Shown: positions 6,903 to 16,530 of the stretch, piece by piece
Position numbering within the stretch: position 1 is the first letter of the stretch
How the letters are laid out: each line of letters starts with the position of its first letter
Assembly (NCBI GenBank): GCA_022841795.1
Contig: JALHQU010000006.1
Coordinates: forward strand, 1 to 64,000
DNA: 64,000 nt
DNA from: Fimbriiglobus sp.
GTDB lineage: Bacteria > Planctomycetota > Planctomycetia > Gemmatales > Gemmataceae
Reading direction: 5' to 3'
Translations under genes and position numbers: made by a program
Notes under the pieces: generated by a model
Seen by the model: only the letters and a program-made list of their open reading frames with translations
Database searches by the model: none
What the model was told of the DNA's origin: nothing

Positions 6903-7589
6903 CTACAGAGAAGAACGGATTCGAACCCGTGGTACGGAGTTGCCCAGCTTGCGGAACTCGCAGTTCGTCACGGTGATGTCGGAGGCGACGATCTTGTCCT
7001 TGGTCTCGTGGGAGAAGAGGCAGATGCCGAGGCCGATCCGGTGCTTGGGGTAGTCCTGGTACGGCTGGTAGAGGAGCGAGTCGTGGAAGTAGCAGTTCTC
7101 GACCCACAGGTACTTGTGGTCGGTCGTCCCGGCGGAGTATTCGCTGTAGATGCCCGTCTGGCAGCGCTTGAACTCGACGCCGACGATCTTGAACCCCTCC
7201 TGATCGACGAGGTGGATGCCGATCCGGTCCTTCTGGAAGTCCTCGCGGTCGATGACCGGCCTCTTGTCCGCGTCGCCGTAGGAGCCGATCAGGATCGGTT
7301 TGGCCGCCGTCCCGTTCCCGAGCGGGCGGAGTTCTTCGGTCCAGGTGTCGCCGCCCTTTAGCAGTATCTTGTCCCCGGCCGCGAAGGTCTCCTTGGACGC
7401 CCGCGCGAACGTCTTCCACGGGCCGCTCTTGTCGTCGGGCTTCTCCGCCTTGCCGGTCCAGTCGTCGTTCCCGGCGGACTGGGTGATGTAGTACGTCTCC
7501 CCGCGGGCCGCGACCGCGAACGCGATCAGGAGTGCCACGCACAGGACGCCGCGAGACCAGTGCATCGGACGGGGAGAGGCTGGCGGCAT
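6903..7589 (-). pseudogene. N-terminal fragment of an exported right-handed beta-helix (pectate-lyase-like) protein
   Basis: The frame starts with a clear signal peptide (HWSRGVLCVALLIAFAVAARG) followed by YYITQSAGNDDWTGK, GPWKTFARA and short beta-helix rungs (KIVGVEFKRCQTGIY, ASDITVTNCEFRKLGN), typical of planctomycete parallel beta-helix polysaccharide-binding or lyase proteins. Coding quality stops at about position 6943, and the last ~11 residues run into the tRNA-like remnant. Most of the expected repeats are missing, so this looks like a gene cut by an integration or deletion. GGAG sits 5 nt before the ATG at 7589. Confidence 0.75.
6907..6938 (-). other. Degenerate tRNA T-arm/acceptor-like remnant
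   Basis: The minus strand shows an ACGG/CCGT stem around GTTCGAAT, then CTTCTCT like an acceptor strand. One base seems lost from a canonical T arm. It directly follows the point where the beta-helix gene loses its normal reading. It may be a second recombination scar; the tRNA type cannot be assigned. Confidence 0.4.
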
Positions 7590-7696
7590 GACGACTCCGG
7601 ATGTGGTTGAACTGGGGTGTCCGGGGCGATAGGTGATTCGGTCGCAGCAGACACCGGCCGGCCCTTACACTTGCGGGATCTGGGCGGGCCGGCCAG

Positions 7697-9145
7697 TCAC
7701 TTCAGAACCCCTTTCACAACGGTGCCGGCCACGTCGGTCAGGCGGTAGTCGCGGCCGCTGTAGCGGTAGGTGAGCTTCTCGTGGTCGAGGCCCATCAGGT
7801 GCAGGACGGTGGCGTGCAGGTCGCGGACGTGAACTTTGTCCTCCACCGCCGTCAGGCCGAACTCGTCGGTCGCCCCGAAGCTCGTCCCCGCCTTCACCCC
7901 CCCGCCGGCCATCCACACCGTGAACCCGTAGTGGTCGTGGTCCCGCCCCTTCGACCCCTCGGAGGTGGGGGCACGGCCGAACTCCCCGCCCCAAAGGACG
8001 AGCGTCTCGTCCAGCAGCCCGCGGGCCTTCAGGTCGGTGAGCAGCGCCGCGATCCCCTGGTCGCACGCCTTCGCGAGCACCGCGTGCCCCTTGACGATGT
8101 CGTCGTGCCCGGTGTCCCAGGCGATGTCGTACCCGTCGATGGAGTGGGACAGTTGGACCACCCGCACGCCCTGTTCGACCAGCCGTCGGGCCAGTAGACA
8201 GCCCTTGGCGAACTCGCCGGGGCCGTACAATTCTAGAGTTTCCTTCGTCTCCTTGGCCGTGTCGAACACCTCCGGCACGGCCGTCTGCATCTTGAACGCC
8301 ATCTCCATCGAGTCGATGGCGGCTTCCAACTGGGCGTCCTGCTCCGACCGCTGGAGGTGCAGCCCGTTCAGGCGGGCCAGCAGGTCGGCCTGCCGCCGCT
8401 GGGCGTCCGGTTTCAGCACCGGGTTGCGGAGGTGGCCGACGACCGCGTCCGGTTTCATCTCGGCGATGTTCACATAGGTGCCGGCATACGCCCCGGGCAG
8501 GAACGAACTGCCCCAGTTGGCGAGCGTGCCCCGTGGCTGCGCCCGCGGGGACATGGCGATGAACCCGGGCAGGTTCTTGTTCTCCGACCCCAGCCCGTAC
8601 ACCAGCCACGACCCCATGCTCGGGCGGGTCGGCTGGAGGTGCCCGAGGTTCATCATCAGGATCGCGCTGGCGTGTTCCGGCAGGTCGGTGTGCATCGAGT
8701 GGACGAAGCAGATGTCGTCCACGCACCCCGCCACCTTCGGGAAGATGTCGCTCACCCACTTCTCGCACTTGCCGTACTGCTTGAACCCGAACGGCGACGG
8801 CATCAACCCGCCCTTCGTGTTCCGCAACGACTTGCGGTCCACGAGCGCCGGCCGCTCGCCGGCGTTCTTCGCCAGGGCGGGCTTGTAGTCGAACGTGTCC
8901 ACCTGCGACGGGCCGCCCGGCATGAACAACTGGATGACCCGTTTCGCCTTCGCCGCGAAGTGCGGCGGCTTGGCGGCGAGCGACGAGACGGAGGTGGGCG
9001 TGTCGGCCGCCAGCCGGCCGGCGTCGGCCAGCACGGCCGACAGGCCGAGGGTGCCGAACCCCGCGCCGAGGCGGTTCAGGAACTGCCGCCGGGAAGGGGC
9101 GGCGAGGGCCGCACGGACGGCCGACTCGTGAGCGCGGAACGACAT
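7697..9145 (-). CDS. DUF1501 family exported protein
   Basis: This 482-residue DUF1501 protein shows the twin-arginine-type leader SRRQFLNRLGAGFGTLGLSAVL at residues ~19-40, then family marks FMPGGPSQVDTFDYKP, MNLGHLQPTRPSMGSWLVYGLG, LVLWGGEFGRAPTSEG and GRDHDHYGFTVWMAGGG. The fold is related to alkaline phosphatase/sulfatases, but the biochemical role is not established. The start at 9145 has GGAGG upstream, which excludes a 32-residue extension. It lies 13 nt after the DUF1549/1553 gene, the usual planctomycete pairing, so the two are expected to work together on exported substrates. Confidence 0.92.
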   Translation of the reverse strand: MSFRAHESAVRAALAAPSRRQFLNRLGAGFGTLGLSAVLADAGRLAADTPTSVSSLAAKPPHFAAKAKRVIQLFMPGGPSQVDTFDYKPALAKNAGERPALVDRKSLRNTKGGLMPSPFGFKQYGKCEKWVSDIFPKVAGCVDDICFVHSMHTDLPEHASAILMMNLGHLQPTRPSMGSWLVYGLGSENKNLPGFIAMSPRAQPRGTLANWGSSFLPGAYAGTYVNIAEMKPDAVVGHLRNPVLKPDAQRRQADLLARLNGLHLQRSEQDAQLEAAIDSMEMAFKMQTAVPEVFDTAKETKETLELYGPGEFAKGCLLARRLVEQGVRVVQLSHSIDGYDIAWDTGHDDIVKGHAVLAKACDQGIAALLTDLKARGLLDETLVLWGGEFGRAPTSEGSKGRDHDHYGFTVWMAGGGVKAGTSFGATDEFGLTAVEDKVHVRDLHATVLHLMGLDHEKLTYRYSGRDYRLTDVAGTVVKGVLK

Positions 9146-9158
9146 CGCACGCCTCCAC

Positions 9159-11428
9159 TCAGCGGGTTTGCATGAACTCGTAAGAACCGAGCAGTGCCTG
9201 GGCGTACCGGGGCCACATCTCGGCTTCCTCCCCGTCGCCAAGAAAAGCTTTCGCCACCTTCCGTTCGTCGGCAGTCGGCAGGCGGCCGTACAGCAGGGCG
9301 TACGCGCGGTCGATCCGGGCGTCGGTGGTCTTCGCTTCTTTCGTCAGCCGCGTGGCGAACGCTTTCCCACGGGCGATCATGAACGGACTGTTCAGCAGGA
9401 ACAGCGACTGCTGCGGCACGGTACTCGAGGTCCGTTCGGAAACGGTGGCCCGTGCGGAGGGGAAGTCGAACAGCCGCAGGAACTCGTCCGCCGGCAGTTT
9501 GTCCCCGTTGCGGCTGACGGCGGCGTACAGGGTGCGGCGCTGGCTCCCCAGGATGTCGCGGACGGACGCCCCGCCGACCGTGCCGTCGAGTTCGCCTGTA
9601 ACCGCGAGCACGCTGTCCCGCCACGCCTCCACCTCCAACCGCCGCGGTGCCATCCGCCACAGGAAGCGGTTGTCGCCGTCGAGCTTGAAGCTGGCCGCGT
9701 CGTACTTGCTGCTCTGGCGGTAGGTGTCCAAGAGCATGATCTGGCGGTGCAATTTCTTGATGGACCAGCCGTCGGCGACGAAGCGACCCGCCAGCCAGTC
9801 GAGCAACTCGGGGTGGCTCGGCTTCTCCCCGAGCAGGCCGAAGTTGCTCGGGGTGGCGACCAGTGGGCGGCCGAAGTGGTGCTGCCACACGCGGTTGACC
9901 ATGACCCGTGCCGTCAGCGGGTTGGTCGGACTGACGATCGCCTCGGCCAGTTGCAGTCGGCCGCTCCCCTTCGTCCAGGCGGGCGGGTTCACCCCGGCGA
10001 GGGCGGTGAGGAACCGCCTCGGGACGACCGGCCCAGGCTTCCGCGGGTCGCCGCGGAGGGCGAGCGGCATGTCCGCCGCCCCCGCGTCCGCCACCGCGTG
10101 GATGCGAGCGGGGGCGGGCGAGGCGGTCGCCTTCAACCGGGCCACCTCCGCTTCGAGTTGCTTCCGCTTCTCCTCGTCGGCGTTCTTCGGCAGTTTCTTC
10201 AACTCCGCGTTCGCCGCGTCGAGCGCCTGCTTGTGTTCGGCCGCCCGCTTCTGTTCTTCCGGCGATGCGACCAAACGATCCGCCGTCTTCGTGTTGTTGA
10301 ACACCCCCGCGATCGCGTAGTACTCGCCCTGCGGGATCGGGTCGAACATGTGGTCGTGGCAGCGGGCGCAACTGACCGTCAGCGCGAGGAACCCGCGGGT
10401 GACGGTGTCCACGCGGTCGTCCAGGGTCTCGGCCTTCGCCTTCGCCTCGCTCACCGGGTCGCCGCCGTCGGAGACGTATCTCGGGCCGACGGCGAGGAAC
10501 CCGGTGGCCACCGCGGTCTCCCGCCCGTCGCCGATCAGGTCGCCGGCGATCTGGCACTTCACGAACTGGTCGTACGGCAGGTCGTCGTTGAACGCCCTCA
10601 CCACCCAGTCGCGGTACCGCCACGCTTCGGGCAGCGGGTCCGGGTCGAGGAAACTGCCGTGGCCGTCGCTGTGCCGGGCCACGTCGAGCCAGTGTCGGCC
10701 CCACCGCTCGCCGTAGTGCGGGCTGGCGAGCAACTTGTCGATCAGCTTCTCGTAGGCGTCGGCCGCGTCGTCGGCCGCGAAGGCCTCCACCTCGTCCGGC
10801 GTCGGCGGCAGGCCGAGCAGGTCGAGGGTGGCACGCCGGATCAGAGTTCGGCGGTCGGCGGCAGGGGAGGGCTTCAGCCCCTTCGCCGTGAGCGCCGCGA
10901 GAACGAACCGGTCAATCGGGGGTCGTTTTCGGTCGGCCTCCGTCGGGGCCGGCGGGTCGGTCGCCTTGAGTGGTTGAAACGCCCAGTGCTTGAGCCGTTC
11001 CGGGGTCAGCACACTGGCCTCGGCCTTCACGACCGGCTTGACGGTGGTCGCCGGCCATGGCGCGCCCATCTCGATCCACTTCGTCAGGGTCGCCACCTCG
11101 TCGGCGGGCAGTTTCCCGGTCGGCGGCATCTCCAACCCGTCGTACTTCACCGCCTTGAGCAGCAGGCTCGTCGCGGGTTTGCCCGGCACCACCGCGGGAC
11201 CGCTGTCACCCCCTTTGAGGACGGCCTCGCGGCTGTCGAGGGTCAGGCCACCTTTCAACTTCTTGGCCGACTGGCTGTGGCAGGAGTAGCAGCGGTCGGA
11301 CAGGACCGGACGGACCTTGTTCTCGAAGAACTCGACCTGCTCCGCCGTCGGCCCGTCGGCCCGTCGGCGCGGGCGGATGCCCACGTAGCGAGAACGAGGA
11401 CCGTCGCGAGGGCGAAACGCTGGGGCAT
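9159..11428 (-). CDS. PSCyt1/DUF1549/DUF1553 cytochrome protein, frameshifted in its signal-peptide region
   Basis: The main frame encodes a planctomycete cytochrome-c protein with heme motif CYSCH in VRPVLSDRCYSCHS, then DUF1549 (GLPPTPDEVEAF, YGERWGRHWLDVARHSD) and DUF1553 (NPLTARVMVNRVWQHHFGRPLV, LDWLAGRF). The natural signal peptide (MPQRFALATVLVLATWASARA, from ATG 11428) is in another frame. The switch falls in three tandem 8-bp units at 11345-11368; with two units the signal peptide would read directly into DGPTAEQVEFF. It is thus a phase-variable gene, a fresh pseudogene or an assembly error. It heads an operon with the DUF1501 gene. Confidence 0.8.
11345..11368. repeat. Three tandem copies of the 8-mer CCGTCGGC
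   Basis: Three perfect copies occupy 11345-11352, 11353-11360 and 11361-11368, exactly at the junction between signal peptide and mature region of the cytochrome gene. Since 8 is not a multiple of 3, each gain or loss of a unit switches the reading frame. Confidence 0.9.
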
Positions 11429-11769
11429 GACACAACCCGTGGCGGCCGATCCGAGGTCGTGCCGGGGGAGGGCGGGTGGGGTGACAGTTCGGCGGGTTCG
11501 AGCTACTTTTCGGCAGGAAACAGAAACGTCTCATCGGCAGAAATGATGACTCTACCCAACACGCCACCTTTGAAGCAACAAGAATCCAGGGCGACGCGGG
11601 TCAAGGGTCAAGATCGCGTCGTATCCTCAAGCCCACACGCGATTCCGCACTCTCGGACGCAAACGACCCCTGCCGTGCGGCTGTGGGTTCAAGTCCGATC
11701 CGGCAGCTGTGTTCCGTGCGGCTGTGCTGAACTGAACCCCTCGACCCGCGAGGGGTTCAGTTCACGGTC
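11429..11769. other. Intergenic region between the two cytochrome genes
   Basis: This stretch of ~340 nt holds no supportable gene. It contains the upstream region of the DUF1549/1553 gene and, at its far end, the terminator of the propeller/ankyrin gene. Short ORFs here have no ribosome-binding site or protein-like composition. Confidence 0.6.
11729..11763 (-). terminator. Perfect 15-bp stem hairpin terminator
   Basis: GAACTGAACCCCTCG and its exact complement flank a 5-nt loop, ending 7 nt beyond the stop codon of the propeller/ankyrin gene. This is the strongest hairpin I noticed in the window and a clear transcript end. Confidence 0.8.
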
Positions 11770-14700
11770 TTACTTTTCTGGGTCAACCGGCTTCGCCTTC
11801 TTCGATTGTTCGCGGAGCAGTTCGGCCATCTTCGGGCGGTCCTGTTCGATCCGCTTCAGGTCGATCTTCATGTTGGTGGAGGAGGCGAGGCCGGTGTAGA
11901 AGTCGGCCAGCCCCTGATTCCACTCGCCGGAAACCACGTCAATCGGCGTCTCCTTACGGTCGCTCTTCTTGCTGGTGTCGGCCCCCTTGTCGAGCAGCAG
12001 CTTCACCACGTCCTCCCGACAGAGGAACGCCGCGGCATGCAGCGGGGTGTTGCCGTCGGCGGTGGTGCCGTTCACGTCCGCCCCGGTGTCGAGCAGGTAG
12101 GTCACGATGTCCAGCTTGCCGTGCAGGGCGGCGGTGCCGAGCGGGGTGGAACCGTCCGCCCGCCGATTGTTCGCGGAGGCTTTCTCCGGGATCAACTTCT
12201 TCACGGCGGCCAGATCGCCCTTGCCGATGGCGGCGGACAACCCGTCCCACGGGGCGGTACTCACCCGGATCAACTCCCGCTTCAACTCCTCCGCCGCGGT
12301 CGCGTCCTTCGCCACGTGGACGATGAACTCGTTGCTGAACGGGCCGTCCGGCACCTGCACCTGGAGCAGGTGCATCCCATCGGCTGGAAGGGATTCCAGG
12401 GTGATTGTCATCTTCTCGCCGTCACCCCGGATCACCGTGCCGCCCACCCGCCGGCCGTTCACGAACAGGCGTGCGTCGTCGCCGAAGTGCCGCCCGCTCA
12501 CGGTCATGCTCTTCTGCTCCGGGTTCAGGACCGGGAAGTCCTGCCGCCCGCGTTGCTTCTCGATGGGGCCAACGGTCCAGAGCGCCGGCTGCGGGTGATC
12601 GACGCCGGCCTTCGCCCCGTGCCGGGCGGTGACGGTGCCGATGAACTTCCCGTCGACGGCGAGGGCGAGCAACTCCTTGTGGGTGAATGCCGTCCGGTCG
12701 CCAACCTTCTTCACATACCGCCCGTCGTCGAACTGCAACGCCACCGGCTCGGCCTTCTCCTTCAACAACACCCCGTCGCACTCCAGCACCACCACTCCGT
12801 CACCGGCGGCCCGCTCCAGCGCCGCCAACAGGTCGGCGGTCTGTTCGTCCTTCGCGGTGGTCTTGTTCAGCGTCATCTGGCGGGCGAACGCCCCGGAGAA
12901 CCCGGTGCCCATTTCCAGCACCATGTCCCAGACCGGGTCGAACCGTGATCGCCCGCCCCACGACATCTGCCACACGTCTCGCTCGGGGGCACCGCGTTCG
13001 GCCATTGCCCGGTAGAAGTCGAAGTCGATGACGTTCAGCCGCCCCTGCGGGAGGATGAGCCAGCGGTCCTGGGCACCCCGCCACGTCGGTGCATCCATCC
13101 CGGTGCCGGGGGTGTTGGTGCTCACCAGGAACGGCATCCGGTGGCAACTCCCGCACACGTTCGGCGCGAGTTGCTTCGGGTCGTGGTCGCCCTCGATGTG
13201 GAACAGACGGAAGCCCTTCTTTGCTCGATCCGAGAGTTCGTCCGTGTACGCCCGCTTCGGGACCGGCGGGTACGGTACACCGAGCAGGTACACGGCCATA
13301 TCGTCGCGCTCTTGCTTCGACAACTCGCCCGCCTTGCTCTCGTCGTTCACGCTCTTGTCACCGACCAGGTGCATGGTGGACGCCAGCCCGCCGTCGATCA
13401 GGTGGCGGGTGGTGCTGCTCGGCGGGTCGGTCTTGCTGTTCGCCTCCACGGACTTGTGAACGCTCGCCGAGTTGATCCCGCCGTAAGGGTCGCCGGGGAT
13501 GCCGTCCCAGTGGAACGGGGCGGTGTCCCGCAGTCCGCGGACGGGCATGGTGCTCCGGGGCATGATTTGGTTGCCCCCGCTGACGATGGGTGTTTCCAGT
13601 ACCCAGAGCAGTTGGTCGGTGTGCCCGTCCGGGTGGCAACTGGCGCACGAGAACGTGCCGGTGGTGGACGCCTTCGCCGAGTTGAACGCAATCCGCCCCC
13701 GCTTGAACACCGGGTGCGTCGGGTCGTCGAGTGTGATGGTGGCGACCACCTTCGGGTTCGCCTTGTCGGTGAGATCCACCAGCGACACCGTGTTGGCCAA
13801 CGCGTTCAGCACCCAGACGTTACTGCCGTCGAGCGCGATGCCACGCGGGCCAGCCCCCACGTCCACCCGCCCCAGCACGGCTCCACTCGCGGCATCGACG
13901 GTGAACAGTTTGTCCGACCCTGCGGCGGTGGCGACGAGGGTGGTATCGTCCGCCGTCACTTGCACCGCGAACGGGGTGGCCAGAGCCATCCCCTTCTCGG
14001 GTTGCTTCGGCGGCAGCGGCTCCAGGTCGAAGAACGCCGGATTCTCCGCCTTGCCGTCCTTGACGCCGACCTTCGTAATCCGGTTCATGAACGCCCGGTT
14101 CTCCATCTCCTTCAGCCCGTGCTTCTTCGTCCCACTACGACCGTTGACATCGTTGCGGGCGTCCGTCTGGGCGACGAACGCCGTACCCTTCGAGTCCACG
14201 GCGAGGCCGTACAGTAGGGTGCCGAGCGTGTCGACCGACTCCACCAGTTTGTCGGTCGTCGTGTCGAACACGAACAGGTCGCGGTCGGGCACCTTCGGGT
14301 GCTTGACGATGTCCACGACGTGCCCGATGGACAGCACGTTGTTGTTCTGGATCGAGTGGTTGTAGGCGTCGAACGTCACGAGGTTGCCGTCGATCTTGTC
14401 CTTCGCCCCACCGGACAATTGCGTCTGGTTGTGCGACTCGAACGGCACGACGTACAGCTTGCCGTTCCGCACCGTGATGGCCCGCGGCTCTTGGGCCGGG
14501 ATGGTCAGCCGCTTCGTCACTTTGCGCGTCGCCACGTCGATCACCGCGATCTGGTTCTCGGAGGAGAGCGCGACGTAAGCCTTGTCGTTGTTGGCGAAGG
14601 CGATCCCTACCGGCTCGTCGAACCTGGTCGCCTTCGTCTTCGGGTCGAACTCCTGCACGGTGGCGACGACGTGCAGGTGCGTCGGGCTTGCGGGGTCGGC

Positions 14701-15072
14701 GTCGATCACGCTGACGGAGTCGGAGACGTGGTTCGCCACCCACACCTCCTTGCCGTCCGGCCGCACCGCCACGCACACCGGATCGACACCCACCGGGATG
14801 CGGGCCACCACCTTGCGAGCCTTCGTGTCGATCACGTCCACGGTGCCGGCCGAGGTGTTGGCGACGAACACGTGGTCGCCGAGGACGGCGACGGGGTTGA
14901 ACTGCGGGCTTTCCATCGACGGGTGCCCGACGGCCGCCGGCGGCTTCGGGGCGTCCGCCTTGCGAGCGGGCGGCGGGTCACCCTTGCCGAAGCCGGGTAT
15001 CGAAGTGGCCACGCCCAGCAGCAGCACGCCGACCAGCACGCCGAACAGGGAGCGGGAGAGGGTCCGAGGCAT
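11770..15072 (-). CDS. Beta-propeller/cytochrome c/ankyrin fusion protein
   Basis: This 1100-residue exported protein starts at ATG 15072 with a signal peptide (LFGVLVGVLLLGVATS). Domains in order: YVTN-type beta-propeller repeats (about 60-450: FVANTSAGTVDVIDTKARKV, VWVANHVSDSVSVID); two cytochrome c regions with heme motifs CASCH near residue 475 and CGSCH near residue 640; an IPT/TIG-like domain (about 850-920, MTVSGRHFGDDARLFVNGR); and C-terminal ankyrin repeats (about 945-1050: GSTPLGTAALHGKLDIVTYLL, NTPLHAAAFLCREDVVKLLL). It probably couples redox chemistry to protein binding outside the cytoplasm. The ankyrin tail on a diheme propeller is unusual. A perfect terminator follows. Confidence 0.9.
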   Translation of the reverse strand: MPRTLSRSLFGVLVGVLLLGVATSIPGFGKGDPPPARKADAPKPPAAVGHPSMESPQFNPVAVLGDHVFVANTSAGTVDVIDTKARKVVARIPVGVDPVCVAVRPDGKEVWVANHVSDSVSVIDADPASPTHLHVVATVQEFDPKTKATRFDEPVGIAFANNDKAYVALSSENQIAVIDVATRKVTKRLTIPAQEPRAITVRNGKLYVVPFESHNQTQLSGGAKDKIDGNLVTFDAYNHSIQNNNVLSIGHVVDIVKHPKVPDRDLFVFDTTTDKLVESVDTLGTLLYGLAVDSKGTAFVAQTDARNDVNGRSGTKKHGLKEMENRAFMNRITKVGVKDGKAENPAFFDLEPLPPKQPEKGMALATPFAVQVTADDTTLVATAAGSDKLFTVDAASGAVLGRVDVGAGPRGIALDGSNVWVLNALANTVSLVDLTDKANPKVVATITLDDPTHPVFKRGRIAFNSAKASTTGTFSCASCHPDGHTDQLLWVLETPIVSGGNQIMPRSTMPVRGLRDTAPFHWDGIPGDPYGGINSASVHKSVEANSKTDPPSSTTRHLIDGGLASTMHLVGDKSVNDESKAGELSKQERDDMAVYLLGVPYPPVPKRAYTDELSDRAKKGFRLFHIEGDHDPKQLAPNVCGSCHRMPFLVSTNTPGTGMDAPTWRGAQDRWLILPQGRLNVIDFDFYRAMAERGAPERDVWQMSWGGRSRFDPVWDMVLEMGTGFSGAFARQMTLNKTTAKDEQTADLLAALERAAGDGVVVLECDGVLLKEKAEPVALQFDDGRYVKKVGDRTAFTHKELLALAVDGKFIGTVTARHGAKAGVDHPQPALWTVGPIEKQRGRQDFPVLNPEQKSMTVSGRHFGDDARLFVNGRRVGGTVIRGDGEKMTITLESLPADGMHLLQVQVPDGPFSNEFIVHVAKDATAAEELKRELIRVSTAPWDGLSAAIGKGDLAAVKKLIPEKASANNRRADGSTPLGTAALHGKLDIVTYLLDTGADVNGTTADGNTPLHAAAFLCREDVVKLLLDKGADTSKKSDRKETPIDVVSGEWNQGLADFYTGLASSTNMKIDLKRIEQDRPKMAELLREQSKKAKPVDPEK

Positions 15073-15137
15073 GCCGATCGTCCTCCGTGGGGGTGGAACG
15101 TGCAGTTTCGGTGCGAAGCGGGCACCGGCGGCGTGGG

Positions 15138-16502
15138 TCACTTCTTGGGCTGGTTGGTGACGCAGTAGAGCTTGGTGGCCGTCCGAATGAGCAGGTTGCC
15201 CTGGCTCACCGCGGGGGTGGCGAGGCAGAATTCGCCGAGGTCGTTGGTGCCGAGTAGTTCATACTCCGCGCCCGTCTTGACGACGCGAGTCTTGCCATCT
15301 TCGCCCAGGCAAAACAGCTTGCCGTTGTACGCCCACGGCGAGGCGGTGTAACTCCCGCCGATGCGCTCCCGACCGTACACTTCCTTGCCGGACTTGGCGT
15401 CGTGGCAGGTCAGGAACCCCTGATCGTGCAGCGTGTAGTAGTGCCCGCCGACGACAAGTGGGGACGTGTTGTACGGCCCGGCCAGCGGTTGGTACCACGC
15501 GACGAAGTCGTTCGCCTTCTCGCCGTCGGTGAGCGTGATGTCGCCCTTCGCGCCGGGTTTGATGGCGTACACCGGGCGGTGTTTGTCCCCGACGTACCCG
15601 GACGTGATGTACAACAAGCCGTCGGCGGCGAACGGGGACGGGATGACGAGATTCGACATCTTCCCGTCGAACTCCCAGAGCAGGTTCCCCTTCAGGTCGT
15701 AGGCCCGGTTCTTCTTCTTCCCACAGGTGACGACCTCGGTGCGGTCGGCCGTCTTCCACACGAACGGCGTCGCCCAAGTGCTCGGCTCGTCCCGCTCGGT
15801 CCGCCACTGCTCCTTGCCGGTCTTCGCGTCCAGTGACGCCAGATAGGACTTCTCCTGGTTGTCGTAGAGCAGGAACACTTGCCCGTCGTGAACCACCGGG
15901 GAGGCCGCGGCCCCGTAGTTGAAGAAGGTCTTCTTCGCGTCGATGGTGTGCGACCAGAGAGGCTTGCCGTCCAGGTCGTAACAGTACAGCCCGACGTCGC
16001 CGAACAGCACGTACAGCCGTTCGCCGTCGGTGGTCGGCGTCTCGGCCGCGTAACTGCTCTTGGGGTGCCGCGGCACCGTCGGCTCGCCCTTGTGCGACTC
16101 TTCTTTCCAAAGCTGCTTACCGGTCTTCAGGTCGAAGCACTGGACGAGCCAGTGGTGAACGCCCTTGGGTGGCGTCTTCACCCCTTGGCCCTGGTACAGG
16201 CCCGGCTTCGGAGCGGCCTCGTCGCCGTCACTGATGACGGACGTGACGAACACCTTGTCCCCCCACACGACCGGGCCGGAGCACCCGCGGCCGGCGACAT
16301 CGACCACCCACTTCACGTTCTCCGTCTTGCTCCACGTGTCCTGCAGTCGCGGGTCGTCAGCCGCCACCCCGTCGGCGTTCGGCCCGCGGAACCGCGGCCA
16401 GTTGTCCGGGGTCTTCTTCGCCGGGTCTGCGGCGAAAGCGGTTCCAAGCTGTAGCAACACGGCAATGGCCAGGATCACTTGTGCGGTCTGACGAGGAGTC
16501 AT
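15138..16502 (-). CDS. Exported PQQ-binding-like beta-propeller protein
   Basis: The 454-residue product has a signal peptide (VILAIAVLLQLGTAFA) and then propeller blades of the PQQ-like/WD40-like type (WPRFRGPNADGVA near residue 34, then CFDLKTGKQLWKEE, YDLDGKPLWSH, LDAKTGKEQWRTE, YDLKGNLLWEF). The NWPRFRGPN opening is very common in planctomycete outer-compartment propellers. No quinoprotein catalytic residues can be confirmed, so a binding or scaffold role is as likely as an enzyme. It lies 65 nt upstream of the propeller/cytochrome gene on the same strand and may share its transcript. Confidence 0.9.
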   Translation of the reverse strand: MTPRQTAQVILAIAVLLQLGTAFAADPAKKTPDNWPRFRGPNADGVAADDPRLQDTWSKTENVKWVVDVAGRGCSGPVVWGDKVFVTSVISDGDEAAPKPGLYQGQGVKTPPKGVHHWLVQCFDLKTGKQLWKEESHKGEPTVPRHPKSSYAAETPTTDGERLYVLFGDVGLYCYDLDGKPLWSHTIDAKKTFFNYGAAASPVVHDGQVFLLYDNQEKSYLASLDAKTGKEQWRTERDEPSTWATPFVWKTADRTEVVTCGKKKNRAYDLKGNLLWEFDGKMSNLVIPSPFAADGLLYITSGYVGDKHRPVYAIKPGAKGDITLTDGEKANDFVAWYQPLAGPYNTSPLVVGGHYYTLHDQGFLTCHDAKSGKEVYGRERIGGSYTASPWAYNGKLFCLGEDGKTRVVKTGAEYELLGTNDLGEFCLATPAVSQGNLLIRTATKLYCVTNQPKK

Positions 16503-16530
16503 GTCCGTGCTCGATCCGGTGTTGGAGGAA

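Noticed and set aside
9168-11546. 792-codon plus-strand open frame
   Set aside because: Antisense to the DUF1549/1553 gene, which has recognisable domains; long antisense frames are expected in such high-GC coding DNA.
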